Of a DNA stretch of 50,987 nucleotides, positions 16,567-25,363 are shown piece by piece. A program made the translations under genes and the position numbers. Each line of letters begins with the position of its first letter. Positions within the stretch are counted from its first letter, which is position 1. The notes below the pieces were generated by a model. That model worked only from the letters and a program-made list of their open reading frames with translations. It was not told where the DNA came from and ran no database searches. This DNA comes from an uncultured Anaerolineales bacterium (GTDB lineage: Bacteria > Chloroflexota > Anaerolineae > Anaerolineales > UBA6663): contig CALFZO010000131.1 in the NCBI GenBank assembly GCA_937952305.1, forward strand, positions 1 through 50,987, given 5' to 3'.

Positions 16567-19013
16567 GCGAGTCTGGGGCACCGCGCCGCCGTCTCGGCCT
16601 GCTCCCCTGGCTGCTGCTGACGCCGCTGGTGTTTCTGGCCCTGTTCTGCGTCGGACAGCTGGCCCTGGTGGATATCGGGCCGGCGGCCACGCCCGTGCTG
16701 GGGTCGCAATTGCGCGCGGATTATCGCCCCTGGGCGACGATGGTGGTGCCGGCCATCAACCCGGCCATCCTCGCCGACATCTTGCGTGAGCGCGGTTACA
16801 CTGGCCGGGTCGCGGATCTCGTGGTGCCGGGTGAGGTCTGGACGACACCGGCCGTCGCCGCCGCGCCTCCGCCGACCGTGACCGCCGTCGCCTCAGCCGG
16901 TGAGGCCACGCCGTTACCGGCGCCCGGCGTCACCGTGATCGCCGCGGTCAGCGCCACGACCACAGCCGCGGCTCCGGGTACGGAAAGCCCGACGCGCACA
17001 GCGACCGTCATTGCCCTGGCCACAGTCACGCCGACGGCGACGCCTAGCTTGCCTAGGCCGGCGAGCACGCCGACCCGGCGCGGCCCGGTGCCGCCCGCAC
17101 CCACCGTGACGGCCTCCGCTACCGCCGCGCCCGCCCCGACCGACACTGCGCCTCCGCCGCCGCCCGCCACCGCCACGGCGCCACCCCCGCCGGCCTCACC
17201 CACGCCAACGCTGATCGTCTCGCCGCCGCCGAGCGCGTCCTCCACGCCGCCGTCGGCGGCGCTCAGCGGGCGCGTGTTCGAGGACGTCGACTACGCTGGC
17301 GGGCCAGGGACGGCGTTCGGGGCCGGCGACAGTGCGCTCGCCAACGTCCAGGTGGAGCTGTACTCGGCGCAAGGCGCCCTGCTGGCGACGGCGGTGACCG
17401 ACGGCGCCGGCGTTTACACGTGGACGGTGCCGACCGGCCGCAGTTATTTCGTGCGCGTGGTCTCGGCCTCCGTCGGCGACGCGGACACGCCGCCCGCCGC
17501 CGGCCTGAACTTCGCCACGAGCGTGGCGGCCGAACAGACCTTTGAGAGTATTGGCCTGGCCGGCAACGGCGGCGCCGGCGCCCTGGGCGGCGAGGACCCC
17601 GCGGTTAGCGACTTCAGCACCGCGGCTGGCGCGGGGCCGGGGGATACGCGCGTGGCCGTGAATGTCGCCGGGACGTCCGTGACGGGCGTGGATTTTGGCT
17701 TCGCCTACAACCTGATCGTCAACGGCAATGACCTCGGCCAGGGCTCACTGCGCCAGTTTCTGCTCAACGCCAACGCCCTGGCCGGGCCCGACCAGGCGCA
17801 ATTCAACCTGCCCACCAGCGACCCGGCTTATGGGTCGCCGTATCCGGGCGCTTTTGCCTTGCGGCCGCTGTCGGCGCTGCCGGCCCTCACCGACGGCGGC
17901 ACGAGCCTGGATGGCGCCACCCAGGAGGCCAATCGCGGCGACCAGCGCCTGGGTCTCCCGGACCTCGTCCTGGATGGCAGCCTGGCGGGTTCGAACGCGT
18001 CGGGCCTGGTGCTGCAAGGGGGCGGCAGCCGCGTGCAGAGCCTGGAGGTGCGCAACTTCAGCCAGGGTCAGGGCGTGGGGATCGTGATCGATGGCGCCGA
18101 CGACAGCGTCATCACCGGCAACACCCTGACCGCCAACGGCAACTTGAGCGGCGACGTGGGCGCGCTGCGCGTGCTGGGGCAGGCGGAGCGCAACCAGATT
18201 TCGGGCAACCGCTTCCTGGGCAATGGCAGTGACGGTTTGGAATTCGCCGTGGGCTCGGAGGCCAGCGCCTTCAACGTCATCAGCGGCAACACCTTCGCCG
18301 ACCACGGCGACGACGGCCTGGTCCTGCGCGGCGCCTTTCAGCTGGTCAGCCTGAATACCATCACCAACAACGGCGTCGGCAACCCGCTGGGCTGCGGCAT
18401 CGAAATCATGGGCCTAACGGACAGTGTCCTGACCGCCAACACCGTCACCGGCAACGGCGGGCGCGGCGGCGTCTGCCTCATCGGCTCTGACTCCACCGCC
18501 AACACCGTCGGGCCGGCCAACACGATCACGGGCAACGCCGGCCCGGGGATTGGCGTGGCGCCGGCGGGCAGCCTGGCCAACCGCTTCACGGGCAATGCCA
18601 TCGCCGGTAACGCCGGATTGGGGATCGACCTGGGCAACGACGGCGTGACCGCGAACGACGGCGCGGATGGCGACACCGGCCCGAACGCTCTGCTCAACTT
18701 CCCGGTGCTGTACACGGCCACGCTGGATGGCCCGAACGCCGTCATCGTCACGGGTGAAGCCCGGCCGAACGCGGCCGTGGAGTTCTTTGTGGCGTTACCG
18801 GATCCGAGCGGTCACGGCGAGGGAGCTGTCTATCTGGCGACGGCCACGGTGACGAGCGGGGTGGCCGGCACGGTAGACGGCACGGCCTGGCAATTCAGCG
18901 CGCGGCTGACATTTGCGCCCGGCACGCTGGCGTCCGGCGGCCTGGTGACGGCCACCGCCACCGACGGCCAGGGGAACACGGCGGAGTTTGCGCTCAACGT
19001 CGCGGTGCCGTAG
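16563..19013 (+). CDS. Large membrane-anchored beta-helix surface protein
   Basis: This 816-residue protein carries one N-terminal membrane segment (about 13-38, LPWLLLTPLVFLALFCV) and a short domain. A Pro/Thr/Ala-rich linker (about 95-232) follows. The next domain is SdrD/Cna-B-like (about 233-385; GRVFEDVDYAGG and TDGAGVYTWTVP), then GSLRQFLLNANA and a right-handed beta-helix of many SGN/ITGNT repeats (about 405-690). A C-terminal beta domain follows (about 700-816). It is likely displayed outside the cell as an adhesin or carbohydrate-active scaffold; no catalytic residues stand out. It overlaps the response-regulator stop by ATGA, so it is co-expressed with the two-component genes. Confidence 0.88.
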   Translation: MSESGAPRRRLGLLPWLLLTPLVFLALFCVGQLALVDIGPAATPVLGSQLRADYRPWATMVVPAINPAILADILRERGYTGRVADLVVPGEVWTTPAVAAAPPPTVTAVASAGEATPLPAPGVTVIAAVSATTTAAAPGTESPTRTATVIALATVTPTATPSLPRPASTPTRRGPVPPAPTVTASATAAPAPTDTAPPPPPATATAPPPPASPTPTLIVSPPPSASSTPPSAALSGRVFEDVDYAGGPGTAFGAGDSALANVQVELYSAQGALLATAVTDGAGVYTWTVPTGRSYFVRVVSASVGDADTPPAAGLNFATSVAAEQTFESIGLAGNGGAGALGGEDPAVSDFSTAAGAGPGDTRVAVNVAGTSVTGVDFGFAYNLIVNGNDLGQGSLRQFLLNANALAGPDQAQFNLPTSDPAYGSPYPGAFALRPLSALPALTDGGTSLDGATQEANRGDQRLGLPDLVLDGSLAGSNASGLVLQGGGSRVQSLEVRNFSQGQGVGIVIDGADDSVITGNTLTANGNLSGDVGALRVLGQAERNQISGNRFLGNGSDGLEFAVGSEASAFNVISGNTFADHGDDGLVLRGAFQLVSLNTITNNGVGNPLGCGIEIMGLTDSVLTANTVTGNGGRGGVCLIGSDSTANTVGPANTITGNAGPGIGVAPAGSLANRFTGNAIAGNAGLGIDLGNDGVTANDGADGDTGPNALLNFPVLYTATLDGPNAVIVTGEARPNAAVEFFVALPDPSGHGEGAVYLATATVTSGVAGTVDGTAWQFSARLTFAPGTLASGGLVTATATDGQGNTAEFALNVAVP

Positions 19014-19033
19014 GGCCTGTCAGTCCGGCGCCG

Positions 19034-19552
19034 TCACAGGCGGCGGTACAGGAACCAAAAGTCTTCCGGCGGGAAGGCGGCTTCCAGGGCCGCGTCCCAG
19101 ACGAACGGCCCGGCCGTGGATTGGGCGCGCAGGGCGGCGTCGAGCGGCGCCAGGCGCTGGGCGTCCGGGTGGTCGGCCAGCGCGGGAAAATGCCGGAGCA
19201 ACAGCGTCAGGATGGCGCGCTGCGCGGCCTCGGTGGCATAGCGGCCGCTGCGCTCACTCAGATACGTGCCCCACAGGTGGACGCGGGTGTGCAGCTCGCC
19301 GGCCGCTTTGCGCTCGGCGTTGGACGTCCAGCGGGCCAGCACGGCGTCGGCGGCCGCATTGAGCGGGGCGGCCGCTTGAGCGTACGTGGGGCTGGCCGCG
19401 AGGCGCGCGCGGGTGAGGCAGTAACTGCCCAGGCTCAGCTTGGGGAAATCGCGGGAACCGCCGAGCGGCCAGAAGGCCACGTCGGAGAGCAGATACTCAG
19501 ACAGCGCCTCGGTCATGGCTTGCAGAGCGGCCAGATCACGGTCGAAGGACAT
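19034..19552 (-). CDS. Conserved-looking protein of unknown function
   Basis: This 172-residue soluble, mostly alpha-helical protein begins MSFDRDLAALQAMTEALSEYL. It contains SDVAFWPLGGSRDFPKLSLGSY and RVHLWGTYLSERSGRYATEA. The W/G/Y spacing looks like a real globular domain rather than a chance frame, and the opposite frame is Arg/Gly-rich nonsense. I do not recognise the family. It lies 94 bp from, and divergent to, the AlkZ-like gene and ends about 20 bp from the surface-protein stop, facing it. No membrane segment or metal motif is evident. Confidence 0.78.
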   Translation of the reverse strand: MSFDRDLAALQAMTEALSEYLLSDVAFWPLGGSRDFPKLSLGSYCLTRARLAASPTYAQAAAPLNAAADAVLARWTSNAERKAAGELHTRVHLWGTYLSERSGRYATEAAQRAILTLLLRHFPALADHPDAQRLAPLDAALRAQSTAGPFVWDAALEAAFPPEDFWFLYRRL

Positions 19553-19646
19553 CGCGGGAACCTTTGAGGGCGGCGGCCAGAGGAGCGGCCGCGCCGGGAA
19601 CTACCCGCCACTTTACCGCAGATCGCGGGTTTGGGACATCCAGCCT

Positions 19647-20513
19647 ATGCCGTCCATCAGTGCCGCCCGCTGGCGCGCCTACCGCGCGGAAACATACCGG
19701 CTCAAGCCCGGCCGCCGCTTGACCACGCCCGACGCCGCGGTGCGCTTCGTCAACGAGCGCGGCTTTGTGTACTTCTGGCCCATCAAGGGCGTGGAGTTGC
19801 CCAGCCTGTGGGCGGCCGTGGCCGGCGACCGGCCCGTGGCGGACGCGCACGACGATCCGGGCCACGTCACCTGGGGTTGGAAGGACCGCCTGCTCGGCCA
19901 GCGGCGCTGGTTCTACGCCAAACTGCTGCGCGGCAAGGCCACGCTGGTCTCGCTCCCAACTCTGCCCTACTTCTACGCTCTGTCCGAAAACTACGGCGCC
20001 TATCAGCACGACTACGAGGAGCTCTACGCGGCCGGGCGCCTGACCCAGGAGGCCAAGGCCGTCTACGAAGCGCTGCTGGCCAAGGGCGCGCTGGACACGC
20101 TCGCCCTGCGGCGCGAGGCGCGCCTGGCCAGCCAGGACAGCACCACGCGCTTTGAGCGGGCCCTGGTGGACCTGCAGAGCGGCCTGTTCATCCAACCCAT
20201 CGGTGTGGCCGAGGTGGGCGCCTGGCGCTACGCCTTCATCTACGATATCGTGGCCCGCCACCATCCCGACCTCCCCGCGCGGGCCGGGGCGCTCAAGCGC
20301 AGTGACGCCCGCGCCCACCTGGCCGGCCTGTACTTGCGCTCGGTGGGGGCGGCGACGGTGGCGCAGCTGCGCCGCTTGTTTCGCTGGACGCCGGAGGAGG
20401 CGCGCCGGACGGCCGAACGCCTGGTGGAGACGCGCCGGGCCGTCGCGGTGACCGAGGTGGCCGGCGTCACCGGTGACTGGCTGACTGTGCCGGCCCTGCT
20501 GCGGCGGCGCTGA
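19647..20513 (+). CDS. AlkZ/YcaQ-like winged-helix protein
   Basis: This 288-residue protein starts MPSISAARWRAYRAETYRL. It has the character of the winged-helix AlkZ-related family: RFVNERGFVYFWPIKGVELPSL, GRRWFYAKLLRGKA-like W/F-rich segments, and a C-terminal helical part (LAGLYLRSVGAATVAQLRRLF, VTGDWLTVPALLRRR) that looks like a winged helix. Known AlkZ/YcaQ glycosylases unhook interstrand DNA crosslinks. Whether this shorter relative is catalytic cannot be judged, because I cannot place the QxD/QxQ catalytic motif in it. The ATG is preceded by no strong ribosome site, and the frame is open upstream. Confidence 0.72.
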   Translation: MPSISAARWRAYRAETYRLKPGRRLTTPDAAVRFVNERGFVYFWPIKGVELPSLWAAVAGDRPVADAHDDPGHVTWGWKDRLLGQRRWFYAKLLRGKATLVSLPTLPYFYALSENYGAYQHDYEELYAAGRLTQEAKAVYEALLAKGALDTLALRREARLASQDSTTRFERALVDLQSGLFIQPIGVAEVGAWRYAFIYDIVARHHPDLPARAGALKRSDARAHLAGLYLRSVGAATVAQLRRLFRWTPEEARRTAERLVETRRAVAVTEVAGVTGDWLTVPALLRRR

Positions 20514-20519
20514 AGGCGC

Positions 20520-21806
20520 CTACTGGAAGAGCGGATAGGCCAGGGCGTACAGCACGCTGGCGATCCCACACGTGGCCAGCATCACGGGCAGGCCGCGTTT
20601 CAGCCACAGCGCCGAGGTGATCGGGGCGCGCGTCCGCTCGGACAGGGTCGCCACGACGATATTGGCGGTCGAGCCGATCAGGGTGCCATTCCCCCCAAAC
20701 CCGGCCCCGAAGGCCAGCGCCCACCATAGCGGCCGGGTCGCCAACCCGGCCTCGCCCAGGCTCTCGATGACGGGCAGCATCGCGATCGTAATCGGGACGT
20801 TGTCCACCACGGCCGACAGCGCGGCGACCACCCACAACAGCAAAACCCCCATCACTACCGGCGGCAGCCCCCGCAGTTGAGCGATGGCCCGCGCGATCGC
20901 GTCGAGGACGCCGGCCGCCTCCAGCCCGCCCACCATCACGAACAGGGCCGCGAAGAAGATCAGCACGCTCCACTCGACGCGCTTGAGCAGGCTGTGAATG
21001 TCCGGGCGCACCCAGGCCAGGGCGGCCGCGGCCGCGCTCAAGGCGATCAGGGCCGGTTCCACCTCCAACCAGCTGTGGGCGAAGAAGAGCGCGATGGCGG
21101 CTCCCAGCACAATCAGGGTTTTGCGCGCCGTCGGCCAGTCTTCCAGCGTTTGGGCGGGGTTGAGTTGCAGGACGGCGTCGGCGCCGGCCGGGTGAGGCGG
21201 CAGGTCCGCCCGGAACAGGTGGCGCAAGAGCGCCAGCGCCGCCAGCCAGGCGACCACGACGACCGGCAAGGTGTGGGTGAGAAAGTCGTTGAAGGTCAGG
21301 CCGGACGCGGACGCGATCAGGACGTTGGGCGGATCGCCGATCAGGGTGGCGACGCCGCCGGTATTGGAGAGCAGGGCTTCGGCAATCAGCAGCGGGGCCG
21401 GGCTGAGGCCGACGATCTCGCAGATCAGGATCGTCACCGGCGCGATCAGCACGACGGTGGTGACGTTGTCCAGGAACATGGACAGGACGGTGGTGACGCC
21501 GCCCAGCAGCACCAGCAGGCGCACCGGACGCCCGCCGGAGAGGCGGCCGGCCCACACCGCCAGGAACTGGAAGAAGCCGGTCGGTTCCAGCATGGCCACC
21601 AGCAGCATCATGCCCAGCAGCAGCCCGAGGGTGTTGAAGTCGGTGGCGGCGATGGCGTCCGCCTCGGCGTAGAAGCCGAGCAGCCGGCCCACTGCCACCA
21701 TCAGCGCCGCGCCGCCGATGGCGACGATGGTGCGGTTGACCTTCTCGGAGAAGATCAGCCATAAGCTGACGCCGAAGATCGAACTGGCCAGGAGGCCGGG
21801 GATCAC
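20520..21806 (-). CDS. ArsB/NhaD-superfamily ion permease
   Basis: This 428-residue integral membrane protein has about eleven hydrophobic segments. Family marks are DNVTTVVLIAPVT and GGVATLIGDPPNVLIASASG, with a second half-repeat GNGTLIGSTANIV. These are the hairpin signatures of the ion-transporter superfamily that includes ArsB, NhaD and the P (pink-eyed dilution) permeases. The substrate could be Na+/H+, an anion or an organic acid; sequence does not decide. The start overlaps the stop of the upstream CBS gene (ATGA at 21803-21806). The end lies 6 bp from the convergent AlkZ-like gene. Confidence 0.92.
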   Translation of the reverse strand: MIPGLLASSIFGVSLWLIFSEKVNRTIVAIGGAALMVAVGRLLGFYAEADAIAATDFNTLGLLLGMMLLVAMLEPTGFFQFLAVWAGRLSGGRPVRLLVLLGGVTTVLSMFLDNVTTVVLIAPVTILICEIVGLSPAPLLIAEALLSNTGGVATLIGDPPNVLIASASGLTFNDFLTHTLPVVVVAWLAALALLRHLFRADLPPHPAGADAVLQLNPAQTLEDWPTARKTLIVLGAAIALFFAHSWLEVEPALIALSAAAAALAWVRPDIHSLLKRVEWSVLIFFAALFVMVGGLEAAGVLDAIARAIAQLRGLPPVVMGVLLLWVVAALSAVVDNVPITIAMLPVIESLGEAGLATRPLWWALAFGAGFGGNGTLIGSTANIVVATLSERTRAPITSALWLKRGLPVMLATCGIASVLYALAYPLFQ

Positions 21807-22273
21807 GGGACACCGCCCGTGGGCAGGCGCCAGCCGTGCAGGATGGCGGCGGCGACGTCGACGCGCGAGGCGATGCCGGCCAGCCGGCCAGCCGTGTCGA
21901 CGACCGGCAGGTCGTGCAGGTCACGCTGGCGCATGAGGGCGTAAGCGCGCTGCAGACCGCAGGTCTCCAGGACGGTGGTGGCGGGGCGCATCACGGCGGT
22001 GACCGGCCGGCGCAGGGCCTCCGGCTCAGGCTGGGCGGCTTCGACCGCGCCAAAGTCGTGGACGAAGTCGACGTCGTCCACCAGGCGGATGAAGGCCGGC
22101 AACGCCAGGCTCAGCAGGTCATGCAGGTCCAGCACCCCGGCCAGGTGCCGCTGCTCGTCCACCACCGGCAGCAGACCGATGTGACGTTGGACCAGCAGGG
22201 CAACCGCCTCGGCCACGCTGGCGGTCTGGGGGATGGCGACGACCTCACGTTTCATGCAATCGGCGATCTTCAC
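21803..22273 (-). CDS. CBS-domain pair protein
   Basis: This 156-residue soluble protein consists of two CBS motifs: residues 1-60 (MKIADCMKREVVAI, HIGLLPVVDEQRHLAGVLDLHDLL) and about 90-150 (VTAVMRPATTVLETC, DLHDLPVVDTAGRLAGIASRVDV). A 30-residue acidic linker separates them. CBS pairs bind adenosine ligands or metal and regulate linked enzymes or transporters. Its stop overlaps the permease start by four bases, so this is probably a separately encoded regulatory subunit for that permease. MgtE in this window has the same CBS logic built into one chain. Confidence 0.92.
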   Translation of the reverse strand: MKIADCMKREVVAIPQTASVAEAVALLVQRHIGLLPVVDEQRHLAGVLDLHDLLSLALPAFIRLVDDVDFVHDFGAVEAAQPEPEALRRPVTAVMRPATTVLETCGLQRAYALMRQRDLHDLPVVDTAGRLAGIASRVDVAAAILHGWRLPTGGVP

Positions 22274-22307
22274 GGCGCGGCCTCCTGGGCGGCGTAGGCG
22301 ACGGCTG

Positions 22308-24371
22308 TCAGGGTGTGACCGTCTCGATCTGCTCGATCTGGGCCGGCTCCCGCGCGTAGATGACGGGGTCGCCTTGATACCACTCGATTAATCCGGTGAC
22401 CCGCACCGTCTGACCCACGGCGTAGAGCGTCTCCGGCGCCGGTCCAAAGCGCGCCCAGTCTTCCTGGCGGATGCGGATCTTGAAAGCGCCCTGGTGCGGG
22501 TTCTGGAAGCCGAGATAGACCGCCTGGCCGTTGTTGAACACGAAGCGCAAGGTGCCGACAACGGTGCGGACCTGGCCCGCGTTGGCGCGGGCGGCCGTGT
22601 GGGCGATGACTTCCGGCGCGGCGCTCGGCTGGCGGGTGGGCTCCGGAGGCGCCGGCTCGGCCGCCGGGGTGTCAGGCGCGGCCTGCGCGCCGGTGCCGGG
22701 CCCCAGCGCCACAACTGTGCCATCCGTGCTCACGTAGTAGAGCGAGCCGCGGCTGATGACCCAGGCGGCGTACTCGTTCCAATACTGATCATAGACGGCG
22801 CCCTGCTTCCAGTAGATGTAGAAGCCGGCCGGCCAGGTGCGGGTGTTGGCCAGGCCGCGGCTGCAGTAGTGAGTGGCGCTGAAACCGGTGCCGCACAGGT
22901 CGGTGTCTTGGGAAGTGGTGAGGTGCGGCAGATCACTGGTGCTGATCGGGTTGGCGCCAGTGCCCTTGGCGGCCGAGCGGTCGGTGATCAGGTGCGCCAG
23001 GCCGGCCTCCCAATGGGCGGCGAAGAGCTGGTCGCCCGCCATCGACAGGTTGGTCTGCTCATCCGTCGGGAAGAACGTGTTGCGGATGAAACGCACATAG
23101 CCGGCCTGATAGCCGCTGACCGTGGTGCTGTCCAAGAGCAATTCGCCTAGATGTGAATCCCAGCGGCCGTCGCACGGCGAGCCCCCGCACGGCGAGCCGC
23201 GCATGACGACATAGGCCACTTCCTTCCCATCGGCCAGCCGCTTAACGACGGGTTGCGGGCCCATGGGCAGGTAACCGCCGTCGCCGAAGCCGCCGTGCCC
23301 GACGTTGGCCACGAACGGCACGGCGCCATCGTCCAGGTCCAGGGCGAAGACAGCCTGGTAGGCCGGCTGGGCCTGCAAGTTGTTGCGCATCGTGGCGTTG
23401 TCACCGGGCCAGGGGTTCCACCGCCACAGGGCCTGCCAGTCCAGCCGCAGCTTGATCAGGACGTAGCCGTGGACCTCGGCGATCACGGGCCAGCCGTTGG
23501 CGGCCTCGGCCAGGGTGGTGCTGGCGTCGCCGGGGTTGCCGCCGGTGCGCGGCGTGGGTTTGACGCGCCAGCTGCGCGCGCCGCTGGCGTTATCGATGGC
23601 GTGGACGTACAGGTCGCTGCTGATGGCCACGACCCGGTTGCGCGACGGCGAGTACGCCGGGGGCGTGTGCAGCGGTGCCCCGGCGTCGTAAGACCACAGC
23701 TGCGCCAAGTTGGTCTTGCTGAGCGCGTAGACGCGGTTGCCCATGGCGAAGAGGACCCGGTCGGCGATCACGGCCGGAGGCAACGGCAGCGTGCTTGAGC
23801 TGCCAGTGGCAAACTGGCCCAGGGTGTTGCCGCTGGCGGCGTCCAGTTTGTAGAGTGTCCCGTTGGAAGAGACGACGAAGACCGCGGCCGTGTCGAGGTC
23901 ATACGCCGGCGTGGAATTGAGGTTGCCGCCCGGGGAGCGGTTCCAGTTGACGGCCCCGGTGGCGTCGTCCAGCGCGTACACACCCCGGCTGCCGGCCGCG
24001 ATGTAGACCTGGCCGCCGCCCGTCACGGGCTGGCTGTTGCGCGGCAGCTTGAACTTGCCGCTGCTCACCCCGCCTGACGCCGTCGGCCCGTTCCAGGCCC
24101 AGCGCCAGCGCCAGGGTGTCGCCACCACCTGCTGCGAGTAGCTGGTGTGTTGGGCGTCGTGGGCGTGCTGGGACCATTCTCCGGCGGCGTCCGGATAGAA
24201 GAGGCGCATGGCGAGCGGCAGGAAGGTGCGGACGGCCGGGGTGCTGGTGGCCTGCGGCAGTGAGCGGGACGGATTCGGCGTGAAGGCCGCGCCTACCCCG
24301 AGGCTGAACAGGGCGGCGACTAACAAGACTGCGAAGCGGGGGAGACGGTGCCAGTGGGCATCGGCCGGCAT
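22308..24371 (-). CDS. Secreted PQQ-like beta-propeller protein with C-terminal OB-like domain
   Basis: This 687-residue protein has an N-terminal signal peptide or anchor (RFAVLLVAALFSLGVGAAF, about residues 12-30). Beta-propeller repeats of the PQQ/YVTN kind follow (GGGQVYIAAGSRGVYALDD, TAAVFVVSSNGTLYKLD, DRVLFAMGNRVYALS, NRVVAISSDLYVHAID) over about 100-530. A Pro-rich linker (AAEPAPPEPTRQPSA) leads to an OB-fold-like tail (TVVGTLRFVFNNGQAVYLGFQ, VTGLIEWYQGDPVIYA). The order suggests an extracytoplasmic binding or structural protein; no PQQ enzyme active site is evident. A CAGGAG ribosome site precedes ATG 24371. The function is unassigned. Confidence 0.87.
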   Translation of the reverse strand: MPADAHWHRLPRFAVLLVAALFSLGVGAAFTPNPSRSLPQATSTPAVRTFLPLAMRLFYPDAAGEWSQHAHDAQHTSYSQQVVATPWRWRWAWNGPTASGGVSSGKFKLPRNSQPVTGGGQVYIAAGSRGVYALDDATGAVNWNRSPGGNLNSTPAYDLDTAAVFVVSSNGTLYKLDAASGNTLGQFATGSSSTLPLPPAVIADRVLFAMGNRVYALSKTNLAQLWSYDAGAPLHTPPAYSPSRNRVVAISSDLYVHAIDNASGARSWRVKPTPRTGGNPGDASTTLAEAANGWPVIAEVHGYVLIKLRLDWQALWRWNPWPGDNATMRNNLQAQPAYQAVFALDLDDGAVPFVANVGHGGFGDGGYLPMGPQPVVKRLADGKEVAYVVMRGSPCGGSPCDGRWDSHLGELLLDSTTVSGYQAGYVRFIRNTFFPTDEQTNLSMAGDQLFAAHWEAGLAHLITDRSAAKGTGANPISTSDLPHLTTSQDTDLCGTGFSATHYCSRGLANTRTWPAGFYIYWKQGAVYDQYWNEYAAWVISRGSLYYVSTDGTVVALGPGTGAQAAPDTPAAEPAPPEPTRQPSAAPEVIAHTAARANAGQVRTVVGTLRFVFNNGQAVYLGFQNPHQGAFKIRIRQEDWARFGPAPETLYAVGQTVRVTGLIEWYQGDPVIYAREPAQIEQIETVTP

Positions 24372-24470
24372 GGGTCATGACTCCTGGCTAAGGGCATGGC
24401 GGATGGCACGGCCCGACCGGGCCGCTGAAGCGGAGGCCATTATCGCACACTGGCCGGGGGCGGGCCGGCG

Positions 24471-25292
24471 TTAGGCGGGCGCGCCGCGCGCGTAGACGCG
24501 CACGTAATCCACTAGCATTGTCGCCGGGAAGATGCTGTCCGAGGCCGGGTCGCCGTCGAAGTGCCCGCCCACCGCCAGGTTGAGGATCAGGTAAAAGGGT
24601 TGGTCAAACACCCACGGGCCGTGGGCCAGCACGGCGCTTTTCGGGAGGGTGTAGTGGAGCACCTCGTCGACGTAGAAGCGCAACTCGGCCGGCTCCCACT
24701 CCAAAGCGAACACGTGCAGAGAGTCAGCGAAGGTTCCGTCAGTCAGGGTGAAGGCGTGGACCAGCGGGGTATCTCTGAAGTAGCCTGGCCCGTGCACGGC
24801 CGAACTCATAGCCTTGGGCTGGCTGCCACGATATTCCATGATGTCGATTTCGCCGCACTCTGGCCAGGGTACGGCCGGTGGTCCGGCGCCCAGCAGCCAA
24901 AAGGCCGGCCACAGGCCCTGGCCCGGCGGCAGCTGGAGGCGGGCCTCGATCCGGCCGTACTGCGGCTGCAGCTTGGCCTTGGTCTTGATCTTGCCGGACG
25001 TGTAACGGCAGGGGCCGTAGTAGCACACCTGGCCGGGCGGCGCTACCCGGGCCGTGATCGCCAGGCGGCCGTTGCCGGTCAGGGCGACGTTGTCGGCGCT
25101 GTCGCTGTAAGCCTGCTTCTCCTGGTTGCCCCAGCCGCAGTTGCCGGCGGCGCAGCCATCGCCGAGGTCGTGGCTCCAGGTGGCGGGGTGCGGCGCGGCG
25201 CCGGCTGGTCCGTCGAAGTCATCACTCCACACCAGCACCCAGCCTGCCGGCGCTGAGGGCTTGGGCTCACTTGGGCTCGTCGTCAGAGTCAT
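24471..25292 (-). CDS. Glycoside hydrolase family 16 (beta-1,3-glucanase-like)
   Basis: This 273-residue beta-jelly-roll glucanase has the catalytic signature ECGEIDIMEYRG, giving nucleophile Glu148, Asp150 and acid/base Glu153. Other family marks are WSDDFDG near the N-terminus, YTSGKIKTKAKLQPQYGRIEAR, GLWPAFWLLG and a C-terminal VDYVRVYARG strand. GH16 members of this type hydrolyse beta-1,3 or mixed-linkage glucans such as laminarin. There is no signal peptide: the N-terminus is MTLTTSPSEPKPSAPAG. Secretion would therefore need another start or route, or the enzyme works inside the cell. It lies about 100 bp upstream of the propeller gene on the same strand. Confidence 0.93.
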   Translation of the reverse strand: MTLTTSPSEPKPSAPAGWVLVWSDDFDGPAGAAPHPATWSHDLGDGCAAGNCGWGNQEKQAYSDSADNVALTGNGRLAITARVAPPGQVCYYGPCRYTSGKIKTKAKLQPQYGRIEARLQLPPGQGLWPAFWLLGAGPPAVPWPECGEIDIMEYRGSQPKAMSSAVHGPGYFRDTPLVHAFTLTDGTFADSLHVFALEWEPAELRFYVDEVLHYTLPKSAVLAHGPWVFDQPFYLILNLAVGGHFDGDPASDSIFPATMLVDYVRVYARGAPA

Positions 25293-25363
25293 AGGCGAAA
25301 TGAGTAGTTCCTGGAGCGCCGCCCCGCGGGTCGCCGGCGGCGGCTGTCCGGCGCGCCCGGCCG

